From positions 1 through 64,000 of the forward strand of contig CAWEYS010000032.1 of the NCBI GenBank assembly GCA_963813355.1: DNA of 64,000 bases, written 5' to 3'. The translations under genes and the position numbers were made by a program. Origin of the DNA: DATAGF01 sp963813355. GTDB lineage: Bacteria; Actinomycetota; Thermoleophilia; Miltoncostaeales; Miltoncostaeaceae. How positions within the stretch are numbered: position 1 is the first letter of the stretch; each line of letters opens with the position of its first letter. Shown here one piece after another: positions 1 to 8,044 of the stretch. The notes below the pieces were generated by a model that worked only from the letters and a program-made list of their open reading frames with translations, did no database searches and was not told the origin of the DNA.

Positions 1-5
1 GACAT
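1..5 (-). CDS. start of a gene running off the left edge
   Basis: Only the first codon and two more bases of a minus-strand gene are inside the window (ATG at 5-3). An AAGGAG ribosome-binding site sits about six bases upstream on that strand, with ideal spacing. Nothing can be said about the product. Confidence 0.35.
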
Positions 6-254
6 CGTCAGCTCCTTCTCGCCGAGAGTTGCTCTTGGGCATCGTGGGAGTGTGAGCCCCGGGGCCTCGCTCGGTCCGAGTCGCAGCGATAAAGCGACCT
101 GCCGTCGCGACGCGTCGATCTCGACACCTCCGGCCCCAAGCCGGAAGGCGAGCGTAGGAGGCGACCTCGCGATCGGGCATCGCCCAGAACGGGCGATTGG
201 CATTCCGAAAGGCTGAGCACGCCCCGGCCTGGGAGTCTCAGGGCGCCCGGGTGG

Positions 255-530
255 TCAGACAAGCAGCACGGCCGGCTCGCGCCGCGGAGAAGGGAGGAGC
301 GTCGCGGCCAACACCGCGGCGGCCGAAGCCGCCGCCCAGCACGAAGGCCCCCGTGAAACCGCTCGCCTGGGGGACGAGGCCCTGGACGAGCCCCGCGGCC
401 GGTGACGATGGCCGCGGCCATCTGGGCCCCGAGCGCGGCGCCGATGGTCCGGATGAGGGCGTGGGGGGGGCCGCCCTGGGGGTCCAGTGGGCGGGGGTTG
501 GCGAGCTCAGGTTGGATCCGGGGGGTTGCT
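255..530 (-). pseudogene. C-terminal remnant of an MFS drug exporter (DHA2/EmrB type)
   Basis: Three minus-strand frames read in succession give the end of a 14-TM multidrug transporter: first a stretch with LIRTIGAALGAQMAAAIVTG, then QASGFTGAFVLGGGF, then AAAVLAATLLP before a stop at 257-255. In EmrB/QacA-type exporters the RTIG..LG.Q loop is followed by a GFTGAFVL-like helix and a final helix in exactly this order. Two shifts are needed, near 395 and 330, and the first roughly 400 residues of a normal exporter are missing because the sequence upstream of about 530 does not resemble the family. I read it as a truncated, decayed gene; some of the shifts may be sequencing errors. Confidence 0.6.
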
Positions 531-636
531 CCCTTTCGCGTGAAAGCGGCAGCAGGACCTGCCCGCGAGGGAACAGCCCGTCGCTCGCGCTCAGGACGAA
601 CATCGGGAGCCGCACGGCTACTTCTGAAACGACTTC

Positions 637-1052
637 CTAGGGTGCGCCCGCGTCGGGCCGCATCGCCTTCCTCATGGCGAGCGCGTCGAGGAGCATGATC
701 GTGCCCGCAACCAACGCCCACAGCCCGGCGACCGTGGCGACTGCGGGGTCAGCTCGTCAACGGCGATGAAGACCACCCCGATGGCGATCTCGCTGAGGCC
801 GAGGACGATCCTACAGCACCGGCCGTGGCGGATCGCTCACCTGCTCGCTGCGGAAGGCGCCCGCGAGGCGCAGCGGCTGGTGAGCACCGCCGCGACTCCG
901 AGGATGGCCAGGGCCGTGTCGAGCGAGATCACGTCCTGGATGAGGGATCGCGCGAGCAGGATCGCCGCGGCGGCGACGCCGACCACCCCAGCCGCCACTG
1001 CGACCCTGGAACCGCGGGCTTCGCGGTTCGTGCGCGCCCACGCCAACGTCAA
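637..1052 (-). pseudogene. HdeD/DUF308-family membrane protein, frameshifted
   Basis: The minus strand encodes alternating hydrophobic helices typical of HdeD/DUF308 proteins, split over three frames: VAVAAGVVGVAAAAILLARS and SLDTALAILGVAAVL (from ATG 1052), then LRLAGAFRSEQ, then IVLGLSEIAIGVVFIAVDEL, and finally TVAGLWALVAGTIMLLDALA before a stop at 639-637. The pattern of repeated GVW/LLVAG-like helices ending in a short basic tail fits the family. At about 140 residues it is shorter than the usual 180-200, so the first helices may be lost. Function of the family is poorly defined (acid-stress association in enterobacteria). Confidence 0.6.
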
Positions 1053-1085
1053 GAGCGCGCCCGCTAGATACCGTTAGACCCGAAG

Positions 1086-1107
1086 CTCCCCTTACGCGCA
1101 AGGGGAG
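1086..1107. terminator. perfect hairpin upstream of the DUF308 gene
   Basis: CTCCCCTT and AAGGGGAG form an 8-bp perfect stem around a 6-base loop. There is no T-run on the plus side, so it could be a terminator, an operator or a chance palindrome. It lies between the DUF308 start and the end of the DUF6325 operon. Confidence 0.35.
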
Positions 1108-1504
1108 ATCAAGGGGGCGATGCGCCCCTCGAAGCGAGGCGTCTGAGATGCTCCCGTCGTGGCGAGGGAGCAGTCTTGACCTGCGCTCCCGCTCGTCGTC
1201 CGAGGGAGGCGTCTCACGCCAAGCGCTCGAGACGCTCGCCTTGCATGGAAACCAGCACTCGGCTCAGCGTCACCTCGACTTGTGCAGGCAGGCGAAAGGA
1301 GCAGCGCGCCCAGCGACGGCGGCGCACGACGCCCGAGTGTCGAGGTGCATGGCAAGCGGGAGCGCGCGAACAAGCTTGCGCGAGCACTTACGCTCCGCCG
1401 TGGCGGCCTGGGCACACGGCCGGATGGCAGGTTCACGCTGGGAGCACTTTCGAGCCTCGAAGACGCGCGGTGGTGAGGGCGGGTGCTCGACAGGTGCCGT
1501 CGGA
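1108..1504. other. stretch without a recognisable gene
   Basis: Open frames exist on both strands, but none has recognisable family motifs, a convincing ribosome-binding site or normal protein composition. It probably is the 3' flank of the DUF6325 operon. Confidence 0.4.
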
Positions 1505-1698
1505 CTAGCGGAGCAGCCCGGGTCCGGGGCGACGGTCGCGGCGGTCCTCGCGCCGGTCACCTCGGTCATCACCTCGGTCATCGCGGCGGTCACCTCGGTC
1601 ATCGCGGCGGTCACCACGGTCATCGCCGCGATCCTCGCGCCGGTCGCGCGCCCGGTCGAGCAGGCCCGGCCGACTCCTCTGTCTCCGAGCAGACCCAT
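1505..1698 (-). CDS. Arg/Asp repeat protein, last gene of the DUF6325 operon (one frameshift)
   Basis: ATG at 1698 begins one base after the DUF6325 stop and has a strong GGAAGGAG site. It starts MGLLGDRGVGR; with one shift the rest reads as a very hydrophilic repeat, roughly GDRRDDRGDRRDDRGDDRGD, ending in RRPGPRLLR at a stop at 1507-1505. Without the shift the frame stays open to 1270 but turns into an A/T/V-rich stretch that looks like an off-frame reading. In other Actinomycetota I recall a small SHOCT-domain protein often following DUF6325; this gene sits in that place but shows no SHOCT motif. Function unknown; a charged, probably disordered small protein. Confidence 0.4.
1570..1611. 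repeat. tandem 21-bp repeat
   Basis: Two exact copies of a 21-base unit (1570-1590, 1591-1611), starting CACCTCGGTCATC, flanked by degenerate copies on both sides. They encode the Arg/Asp heptads of the small protein on the minus strand. Slippage here could change repeat number or cause the nearby frameshift. Confidence 0.75.
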
Positions 1699-1699
1699 C

Positions 1700-2167
1700 T
1701 CAAGCTCCTTCCCCTGTTGCGGCCTGGCGGTCGGCTTCGACCGCGGCCACGAGCGCCTGGGTCGGGATCCGGCCGCTGGCCACCAGCTCGCCACCCGACC
1801 TTCGCACGGCCGATGCGAACGGGGCCGCCCAGGTGTTCTCCCACACCAGCACCGCAGCCGCGCTGCCAGCCTCCAGCGATTCCCCGATCTCCTCGACGTC
1901 CGATACGGCCAGGAGGACCGCGAGGTCCGCCTCCAGGCTGCGCAGCTCACCGACCTCGCTGTCGTCGAGATCACGCAGCTCGGACGCCTCGACGGAGCCG
2001 TCAGCGTCTTTGGTGAGCACGATCAGGTCCAGCACTCGGATCGTTCCGCTGCTGATGAGCTCCTTCAGCTTGGACGCCATCTCGCCGGAGAAGTTCGCCT
2101 TGTCCGCCGGGAATCTGACGACGAGATAGTCGACCGGTCCCAGCTCGTCGATGTTGATGTCAGTCAT
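1700..2167 (-). CDS. DUF6325 family protein
   Basis: A 155-residue soluble protein with the DUF6325 hallmarks: GPVDYLVVRFP near the N-terminus, a GTIRVLDLIVLTKDADGSV strand-turn region (about 40-60), an acidic middle with LRDLDDSEVGEL, and a C-terminal half with VLVWENTWAAPFASAVRRSG and LVASGRIPTQALVAAVE. Length is normal and the frame intact. Its ATG overlaps the stop of the preceding 41-residue ORF (ATGA), and the next gene starts one base after its stop, so it is translated as part of the operon. No biochemical function is known; the family recurs beside DUF1269-like proteins in Actinomycetota. Confidence 0.85.
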   Translation of the reverse strand: MTDINIDELGPVDYLVVRFPADKANFSGEMASKLKELISSGTIRVLDLIVLTKDADGSVEASELRDLDDSEVGELRSLEADLAVLLAVSDVEEIGESLEAGSAAAVLVWENTWAAPFASAVRRSGGELVASGRIPTQALVAAVEADRQAATGEGA

Positions 2168-2289
2168 TGGTCGCCTCCAGCGGTAGTGCCGGAGGTCCCG
2201 GCATCGAGATCGGCCTCAAGCCTCGGCGACGCTAGGAACTCCGGGTGCTGGAAGCCCAGCACGATCAGTTGCACGGGTCCGATGGCCAT
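2164..2289 (-). CDS. 41-residue protein resembling the N-terminus of DUF1269/DUF6325-type proteins
   Basis: Starts at ATG 2289 behind a clean GAGAGAGGAG site and overlaps the DUF6325 start by ATGA. The opening MAIGPVQLIVLGFQHPEF matches the beginning of full-length actinobacterial proteins of this group, which continue for over 100 further residues. Here it jumps to an acidic tail ending in TSGTTAGGDQ. Both ends fit well into the operon, so it may be an internally deleted but still translated gene rather than noise. Confidence 0.5.
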   Translation of the reverse strand: MAIGPVQLIVLGFQHPEFLASPRLEADLDAGTSGTTAGGDQ

Positions 2290-2291
2290 GG

Positions 2292-2372
2292 TCACTCCTC
2301 TCTCATGGGTGTCCGCTCGCGAGGCGCGGTCGGCTTGCTTCGCTTCGTCGCGTCGAGGTGGGCCTTGCTCAT
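2292..2372 (-). CDS. 26-residue basic mini-ORF
   Basis: ATG at 2372 overlaps the stop of the upstream DUF1269-like gene (ATGA), and its TGA lies two bases before the next ATG, so it fills the gap between two operon genes precisely. The peptide begins MSKAHLDATKRSKP and is rich in Lys/Arg. An upstream GGAGGGACC site is present. It may be a real small protein or only a coupling device that carries ribosomes between genes. No family recognised. Confidence 0.4.
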   Translation of the reverse strand: MSKAHLDATKRSKPTAPRERTPMREE

Positions 2373-2854
2373 GCGGTCCCTCCGAATTCGCGTTCGAGCG
2401 CCGCTTCCTGCCCGGGCGCAAGGGAGGTCGTGATGAGGGTGCCGCCGTGCTCTCGGAGCGGCCCAAGGTCCTCGTCCTGGTCCTCATCGCGGAGGTGAAG
2501 CGCCACGGCCGACGTGCCGGGCACCAGGGCCTCGCGGGCCCGCGCCAGGAATACCTCGTCGACGCCGGCGTTGATCAGCGCTCCGAGCAGCGCCCCCGCG
2601 CTCGGCCGTATGAGCTGCCCGGGAACGGGAACCACGAGGATGAGCCCGACCAGAGCCTCCCAGAACATGCCCGGCACGCCGCGCGCCGAGCGCGGGCGGC
2701 CGGTGGTCTCGACGGCGTAGCTGCCGGAGTCGGCAACGGTCACGGTGGCGGCCGAGGCGAAGCAGTCCACGTCCAGGCATCCGGCTCGGAGGTCCCGCAG
2801 GGCGCGTGCCGCAGACCCCGGTCCCGCGAAGACGCTGAGCAGCAATTCGCTCAC
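2369..2854 (-). CDS. DUF1269-like protein with a glycine/proline hairpin
   Basis: A 161-residue protein starting MSELLLSVFAG. The N-terminal ferredoxin-like half (SAARALRDLRAG) is followed at about 60-105 by a hydrophobic hairpin, FWEALVGLILVVPVPGQLIR then SAGALLGALINAGVDEVF. In DUF1269 proteins a glycine-rich hairpin at this place precedes a short helix and a C-terminal beta part; here the latter is SAVALHLRDEDQ then LREHGGTLITTSL. Frame intact. It is the first small gene after the LuxR regulator (22-bp gap, same strand) and is coupled by ATGA to the mini-ORF. Role unknown, probably membrane-associated. Confidence 0.7.
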   Translation of the reverse strand: MSELLLSVFAGPGSAARALRDLRAGCLDVDCFASAATVTVADSGSYAVETTGRPRSARGVPGMFWEALVGLILVVPVPGQLIRPSAGALLGALINAGVDEVFLARAREALVPGTSAVALHLRDEDQDEDLGPLREHGGTLITTSLAPGQEAALEREFGGTA

Positions 2855-2876
2855 ATCAGGGGAGAGCTTGGCCCGG

Positions 2877-5193
2877 TCAGCGAATCAGCGCATCACCCCC
2901 TACGGGCGATTGGCCGCGGGCCAAGAGCCCGTGCCGGCGCGCGTGCTCGACGGCGTCGGCGCGCCCGCCCACATCGAGCTTCGTGTAGATGGACCTCACG
3001 TGGGCCTTGACCGTGTTTCGGGAGATGTGAAGCGTCTCGCCGATCTCGGCGAGGGAGAGGTGCGTCGGCAACCCCTCCAGCACCCTGAGCTCGGCGGAGG
3101 TGAGCGGCTCGCTGAGCACGCCGGCGCCGCCGCGGGCCGTCTGGAGCGCCCGCTCCTCACGGACCAGCAGCCGGGGGAGGATGCCCGCGTCGGGGTAGTT
3201 GGCCAGCTCCCGCCGCGCCTCCTGCAGGAACGCCCCCGCCAATGGGAGGTCGCCGAGCGCGAGGGCGGCCCGGCCCAGCAGCACGCGCGTCCGGATCGAC
3301 CGCCACGGAGCCGCGGCGGCTCGCGGAAGGACCGCTCGCGCCTTCTCCAGATGGACCCGCGCGCGCGTGAGGTCACCGCGTCGGGCGCCGAGGCACGCGG
3401 CGGCGGTGTTAACGGAGGCGCTGAAGGTGTTGTCCCCGAGACCCTGTTCGGCGATGAGCGCCAGCCCCGCCCCAACCCTCGCCTCCGCCGCGTCAAGCTG
3501 CCCCTCCTCCAGGGCCATCTGCGCCAGCACCCCCAGGGCAAGGAGCGTGGCCGGTCCGCTGGCCGCCCCGAGCGCCGAGCCCTCCTCCAGGCGGAGCACT
3601 GCCTCTGCTGTCCGCCCGAGCAACATCAGGCTGCAGCCGAGGGCGACCGCCGCCGGCTCGTGCGCCCGGTGTCCGGCGGGGAGGAGGCGATAGGCGGTGA
3701 GCGCGTCGGCGCGCATCCGGCTCACCCCCTCCCAGCCGTACACCCCCCGGGTGAGCGCCAGGGCGGCCTCGAGCGACGGCTCGTCGAAGGGCCCGCGGCT
3801 GCGCCAGGGCGCGCCCTCGGCGACCGAGACGTACCGCCGCGCCCGGTCTTTTTCCCCGTACAGCGCCATCACCCAGGCCGCGGTCAAGGCCAGCGGCGCG
3901 GAGTCGGCGAACTCGCCCTCCGGAAAGGCCCCCAACCAGCGGCGCACGGTGGCCAGGCGACCCACGATGACGAGCCCGCGCGCGAAGTCCACGACGAGAT
4001 CGGCCGCTCGGCGCATGTCCTTCGCGGCCAGCGCGTGCTGCACGGTCCCCTCGGGCGTCCCCTCCCGCTCGTGCCAGCGCGAGGCCCGGCGGTGAAGCGA
4101 CGGCACGGATCGGGCGTCCCGGCGGGCGAGCTCGGCGCGAAGGACGTCCCGGAAGAGGGGGTGGTAGCGGTACCATTCCCGCCGGCGATCGAGGGGCTGG
4201 ACAAAGAGGTTCGCGTGCTCGAGCTCGGCGATCTCCTGCGCCGAATCCTCGCGACCGAGCACGGCGTCGCACAGCGGCGCCGAGAAGCGGTCCAGCACCG
4301 ACGTCCGCAGCAGGAAGGAGAGCCGCTCGGGCGGCAGGCGCGTGAGCAGCTCGCCGGAGAGGTAATCCACCAGATCGCGATCGTCGGCCGCCACCCTGAT
4401 CCCTGAGCCAAGCCCGTCGTCGCCGTCCCGGAGCGCGAGCGCGGCGAGGTAGACGGCCGCGGGCCACCCCTCGGTGCGCTCGTGCAGCGCGTCCAGGTTC
4501 TGACCCTCGAGCGGCGCCCCGGTCGCTCGCACGAGGCCCTCCACCTCCTCGCGGCTGAGCATCAGGTCGCGCCAACCGAGCTCGAGCAGCCGCCCGCTGA
4601 CGCGCAGGGTGCCCAGCGGAAGGGCAGAAGTGTCGCGGGAGGCGACCAGGAGCTGTGCCCCGGGCGGGAGGTGCTCGCAGAGGAAGGAGACGACGGCAAC
4701 GCTTCCGGGGCTGTCAACGAGGTGCAGGTCGTCCACGGCGAGGGCCACGTTCCCGGCGGCGTGGAGGCTGTTGACGAGCCCGGGGAAGGACCACCCGCTC
4801 GATCGCCGGCGCCGGACTGCTCAGGCTCGCGAACACGCGAGCGTCCACCGGCGCGACGCGGTCGATGGCGGTGGCCAGCTCGAGGGCCAGGAGGACCCGG
4901 TCGGCGTCGGTGGCGTCGAGCGAGAGCCAGACGAACGGGCGCGCGGCGACGGCCGCGTACTGGGACAGGAGGACGGTCTTGCCGTAGCCGGCGGGGGCGC
5001 TGACGACCACCACCGACGCCTCGGACCCGGCCAGGCGGCGCAACAAGCCGACGCGCTCGACCAGCCCGGGCCGGGCCGGGGGCGGGTGGAGCTTGGTCTC
5101 GACGACGAGCCTCGGATCGAACAGCTGCTCCTGGCGACGACGCCGGAGCCCCGCCCGCCCGACCGGGCTGGTGTGTGGCGTTTCGTTGCTCAT
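2877..5193 (-). CDS. large ATP-binding LuxR regulator (LAL/MalT type), one frameshift
   Basis: About 770 residues. The N-terminal part (ATG 5193) has the LAL opening, with TKLHPPPARPGLVERVGLLR and Walker A SAPAGYGKTVL. After one shift at the CTTCCCCGGG run near 4790 it continues as VALAVDDLHLVDS (Walker B). It then has a winged-helix segment (YRYHPLFRDVLRAEL), a long TPR-like helical region, and a C-terminal LuxR helix-turn-helix with SLAEIGETLHISRNTVKAHV and SIYTKLDVGGRADAV. Dropping one C from the run restores a continuous protein, which argues for an assembly error. Such regulators bind an inducer and ATP, oligomerise and activate promoters. It heads the DUF1269/DUF6325 operon and probably controls it. 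Confidence 0.85.
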
Positions 5194-5414
5194 TGCGAAT
5201 GTGAGGCGCCGCGAGCGCGATGCCCACGCCGGTCCCGGCCGCGGCCGTTGGGCAGCCCAATGTCGAGCCTCTCACCTCTCAGGGCTCGAGGGAATTCCCG
5301 ATTCATCGGCATCTTGGGCGTCGGCGCCCCGGTGCAGGGCTCGCGGATGCGGCGCCGCGCCGCCGTGCCCTGGCCGGTGGCTGCTCCCGTCCGGTGGCAA
5401 CCGTCGCGGCCTCG
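5194..5414. other. intergenic region before the LuxR regulator
   Basis: About 220 bases between the LuxR start and the stop of the small membrane gene. It should hold the promoter of the LuxR operon, but no convincing -35/-10 pair could be picked out. No gene seen. Confidence 0.4.
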
Positions 5415-5618
5415 CTACGCCCCCCCGTGCAGCGTGGCCTCGGCCGAGTCGGGCGGCGGGAGAGCGCTCGGCTTGGCCGAGGACGCCCGCAGCCAGAACA
5501 TCGGCAGCGGGCTGCCGATGATGAACATGACCCAGTGGCCGTTGTGGAGGGTGGCGGTCCCGAGCACCACGAGCAGCGTCAGCCAGAGAACCACGCCCAC
5601 GAATCCGAGTCCCACCAC
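5415..5618 (-). CDS. 67-residue membrane protein
   Basis: Starts at GTG 5618, chosen because an AGGAG site lies 8 bases upstream; the frame is open further but without a site. The sequence has two adjacent hydrophobic segments, VGLGFVGVVLWLTLLVVLGT and HWVMFIIGSPLPMFWLRA, then a polar Pro/Ser/Ala tail. It would span the membrane once or twice. No family recognised; it sits alone beside a degenerate tRNA end and a terminator, at the border of an accessory island. Confidence 0.5.
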   Translation of the reverse strand: MVGLGFVGVVLWLTLLVVLGTATLHNGHWVMFIIGSPLPMFWLRASSAKPSALPPPDSAEATLHGGA

Positions 5619-5720
5619 ATGTCGCGCTCCTCTCGTCCGACTCCGGCGCTCGACGATCCGGCGCGCCGTGAGCAGGCGGATGAGGGCAATCGCGCCAGCC
5701 CGCCCGGGAGGGTGAGGCCT

Positions 5721-5766
5721 TGTGGGCCGTATGGCCCGTGGAGGCTCAAGTCCTCTCGGGTGCACC
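5721..5766 (+). tRNA. degenerate tRNA-Leu/Ser-like 3' end (fragment)
   Basis: A long-variable-arm tRNA 3' half can be read: GGGCC-GTAT-GGCCC as variable arm, GGAGG/CCTCT as T stem around a CTCAAGT loop (consensus TTCAAGT, one mismatch), then CGGGTGC plus ACC as acceptor end. The 5' half and anticodon stem are not recognisable upstream. It is followed directly by a terminator hairpin, as expected for a tRNA gene end. Probably an integration scar or dead tRNA. Confidence 0.4.
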
Positions 5767-5770
5767 TCGG

Positions 5771-5795
5771 GAAGCCCCGCAAATGCGGGGTTTCG
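5771..5795 (+). terminator. rho-independent terminator after the tRNA-like end
   Basis: CCCCGC-AAAT-GCGGGG forms a 6-bp GC stem, extended by AA/TT-type pairs, followed by TTTCGTCTATTTT. It lies a few bases beyond the degenerate tRNA end, in the plus orientation. Confidence 0.55.
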
Positions 5796-6069
5796 TCTAT
5801 TTTGGGGCCGGTGCCGGCGGCGAGGATAACCGTGCCTAGGCACTCGCGCACCGGAGCGAGGCACCTTCAGTGCTCGGGTGCACAGTGGTCGTGGGCGACT
5901 CCGAGCGCGGTGCCCCAGATCGCTGTCGCCCACCCCCTCGCCCAGGCCGCCCGCGCGCGCCCGCAACCCCCTCACGCGCGCGCGCATGGTGACCACTTTG
6001 TGCCCGGGATCGTCGCCGCGCGCCGTCGCGCGTCGCCGGAGTATCCGGCCGCGTTCCTAGAATTGGTCC

Positions 6070-6606
6070 ATGGAGGGACCCGTTCGAGCGCGGGAGGCCG
6101 CACGCATACTGGGAGTCACCGCCCGCCACATCGCTAGGCTCGCCGTCCGCGGCGAGCTGCCCTACGAGGAGACGCCGCTCGGACGCCTCTACGATCGTTC
6201 CGCCCTCGAGCGCCGCCGGGCACAGCCCCCACGCCGCGGCCGCCCGTTCAACGCGACGGCCGGCTCTCCCGTCCGTCCCCCAGCCAGCGGCCCTGGTGGA
6301 GAGAAGCACGCCTGTGGTCATCAACGAGACCGCAACGTTGCTCGACGAGCGCGGCCAACCCGTGTCCATTTTCCAGGCGGGGCGCGCCTACCTCGTAAGC
6401 GAGGAGGTTGCTCGCCTGCTGGTCAACGGCGGGCACGCCCAGCAGATCGGGTGACGCGGGCTCCGGCTTTCGGTCGCGGCGTGAGCGGGGCCGCGGTGCT
6501 GCCAGGGGCCGCCGCCGCTCCCCCAGGGCGCGGCCCCGTCTGGCCCGGGGGCTGGCGCACATGCTGGCGCGCACCCTTGGGTTGCGGGGCGGGAAGCCGC
6601 TCGTAG
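6070..6606 (+). CDS. MerR/excisionase-like helix-turn-helix protein
   Basis: From ATG 6070 the first 65 residues form a clear helix-turn-helix: VRAREAARILGVTARHIARL followed by AVRGELPYEETPLGRLYDRS, the pattern of MerR-type and phage excisionase (Xis) DNA-binding domains. After about residue 65 the composition becomes Arg/Pro-rich and the next gene starts in another frame at 6296, so the true end is probably near 6280, lost through an indel. Excisionases direct site-specific recombinases; the closeness to two tRNA-end repeats supports that reading, although no integrase gene is present. Confidence 0.55.
   Translation: MEGPVRAREAARILGVTARHIARLAVRGELPYEETPLGRLYDRSALERRRAQPPRRGRPFNATAGSPVRPPASGPGGEKHACGHQRDRNVARRARPTRVHFPGGARLPRKRGGCSPAGQRRARPADRVTRAPAFGRGVSGAAVLPGAAAAPPGRGPVWPGGWRTCWRAPLGCGAGSRS
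6296..6454 (+). CDS. 52-residue protein, phage-like small ORF
   Basis: GTG 6296 (or GTG 6314 behind GGAGAGA) opens a short frame reading VINETATLLDERGQPVSIF then RAYLVSEEVARLLVNGGHAQ, stop at 6454. The pattern (short beta strands, then a helix with VSEEVARLLVNGGHA) resembles the small acidic ORFs found among actinophage structural genes, but I recognise no named family. Codon use and composition are protein-like, unlike the competing frames. It lies between the HTH gene and the left tRNA-Arg repeat. Confidence 0.5.
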   Translation: MERSTPVVINETATLLDERGQPVSIFQAGRAYLVSEEVARLLVNGGHAQQIG

Positions 6607-6633
6607 TTAGGGTTCAGGAGCGGTTGCCGCCCC

Positions 6634-6677
6634 GTTTCCTAAACCTGGTGTCGCAGGTTCGACTCCTGCCGGGGGCA
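6634..6677 (+). repeat. 44-bp direct repeat = tRNA-Arg(CCT) 3' half, left copy (att-like)
   Basis: The sequence starting GTTTCCTAAACCTG and ending CCTGCCGGGGGCA contains the anticodon loop TTCCTAA, a variable segment, a T stem/loop (GCAGG-TTCGACT-CCTGC) and the acceptor strand CGGGGGC plus A of a tRNA-Arg(CCT). The 5' half (expected GCCCCCG and D arm) is absent. An identical copy is at 9845-9888. This is what tyrosine recombinases leave when an element integrates at a tRNA 3' end. Confidence 0.8.
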
Positions 6678-6685
6678 TCGGCTTG

Positions 6686-8032
6686 TTAGGGCTTGCCGCC
6701 CGGTCCGCCCGACTTGGGGCTCGGGTCCGGGAATCGCACGACGTCGTGATCCAGGGGCATCTCGAGGCGGCGCGTACCCGCCTCAGCGGCCGGGACGAAG
6801 GTCAGCTCCCCGTTGGGCCGCAGACCCAGGTCCCCGTCCCAGAACGTGTCGCTGATCTGGCCCAGGAACTCGAAGCGGTCGACGACGAACGGGAGGCCGT
6901 CGGTGAGGAAGAAGCGCCCGACCTGCACCTGGAAGTGGAGGTGTGGGGTGGCCGATGCGCCGCTGTTGCCGAGCTCTCCCAGCACCTGGCCCCGGCGGAC
7001 GTGCTCTCCGACGCGGACCCGTACCGAGCCCGGCCTCATGTGTCCATAGCTCAGGTAGATCCCGGGTGCGACGCGCAGGATCACGTGATTGCCGGGAAGC
7101 CCCGCGAGGGACGGCGGTGGTGGATCGTCCGGCGGCGGCGCATCCGCGGCGCCGTCGCGGGCGACGACCACCGTTCCATCGGCCGCGGCAATCAGGGGCT
7201 CGCCGTAGCTGAAGTAGCTGGACAGCTTGGCGGGGTCGCCGACCCACGCACGATGGCGCTCATCGAGCTTGATCCAATCGATGGCGAAGCGTTGCGGGAC
7301 GACCTGGTCGCCGTCGATGGCAAGCAGGCCCCGGCGATGGTGTGTCGGCTCGTCGCAGCAGCCCTCGGCCGCGACCCAGAGTCCGCCGCGGACGGGCGGG
7401 CCGAGCTCCAACGGCGCCTGCGCCCCCACCGCGACGCGACCGACCAGGCTCGGGATCTGGATCGGCTCACTTCCCGGCGAAGGGCGGGCGGAGCTGACGA
7501 TGAGGTGCTCCAGGTCGGCGGGCAGGTCCGCCTTCCGCTGCACGGGGACGTCGAGCCAGACGACCGATGACCCGGACGGGGCGAGCAGCGTCGCCGATGG
7601 AAGCGGTGGCGGGCGATCCGGCGGCACGTCCGCCGGCGGGTCGCCGACCGGGTTCATCCTGGAGACGAGGTCAGGCCCGGCGAGCGAGAGCAGCACCCGG
7701 TGGGTCTTGGCATCGCGGACATCGACGCGCTCGACGTCGAGCGCGAACGGCTCCGCGTTCGTCAGCACCAGCTCATACGCGATGTGAAAGCGCCCATCGG
7801 TGCCCCGCACGGCGCTTGGGCGCGTGAGCACCGACGCCGCGAGGACGGTGAATTGGTGGTCGGGCTCGACCCCCGCCACATCGGGGCTGGAGTCAGCCGC
7901 GGTCCCCGCCACCGCCCAGGTCGAGATCCCCGCCGCCGCGATCAGGGCCGCGACGACGACCGCGAGCAACCATGTCCGACGCTCCGCCATTCGCGCGACC
8001 GCCTCTTTCGTCGTATGCCGCCGATCGCCCAC
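6686..8032 (-). CDS. membrane-anchored M23 (LytM-type) peptidase-like protein
   Basis: A 448-residue protein with an N-terminal membrane anchor (WLLAVVVAALIAAAGISTWA, about 20-40), a beta-rich extracellular region (45-230), a Cys-Cys motif (AAEGCCDE, about 230), and a C-terminal LytM domain (270-420). The LytM part shows HVILRVAPGIYLSYGHM, then GELGNSGASATPHLHFQVQV, which holds the metal-binding HLH. The first zinc ligand is not clear; the motif HHRRGLLAIDG may supply it. M23 enzymes cut peptidoglycan cross-bridges, or act as inactive scaffolds. The downstream neighbour in the tandem (its transcript comes from 8045-9202) is a paralogue. Both lie between two tRNA-Arg end repeats. Confidence 0.8.
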   Translation of the reverse strand: MGDRRHTTKEAVARMAERRTWLLAVVVAALIAAAGISTWAVAGTAADSSPDVAGVEPDHQFTVLAASVLTRPSAVRGTDGRFHIAYELVLTNAEPFALDVERVDVRDAKTHRVLLSLAGPDLVSRMNPVGDPPADVPPDRPPPLPSATLLAPSGSSVVWLDVPVQRKADLPADLEHLIVSSARPSPGSEPIQIPSLVGRVAVGAQAPLELGPPVRGGLWVAAEGCCDEPTHHRRGLLAIDGDQVVPQRFAIDWIKLDERHRAWVGDPAKLSSYFSYGEPLIAAADGTVVVARDGAADAPPPDDPPPPSLAGLPGNHVILRVAPGIYLSYGHMRPGSVRVRVGEHVRRGQVLGELGNSGASATPHLHFQVQVGRFFLTDGLPFVVDRFEFLGQISDTFWDGDLGLRPNGELTFVPAAEAGTRRLEMPLDHDVVRFPDPSPKSGGPGGKP

Positions 8033-8044
8033 TCGAGCGTTCGG

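Noticed and set aside
1148..4406. Very long plus-strand frames (1148-3010 and 2745-4406)
   Set aside because: They lie opposite the DUF6325 operon and LuxR regulator, have Arg/Pro/Gly-rich shadow composition and no family motifs. Such frames are common in GC-rich DNA.
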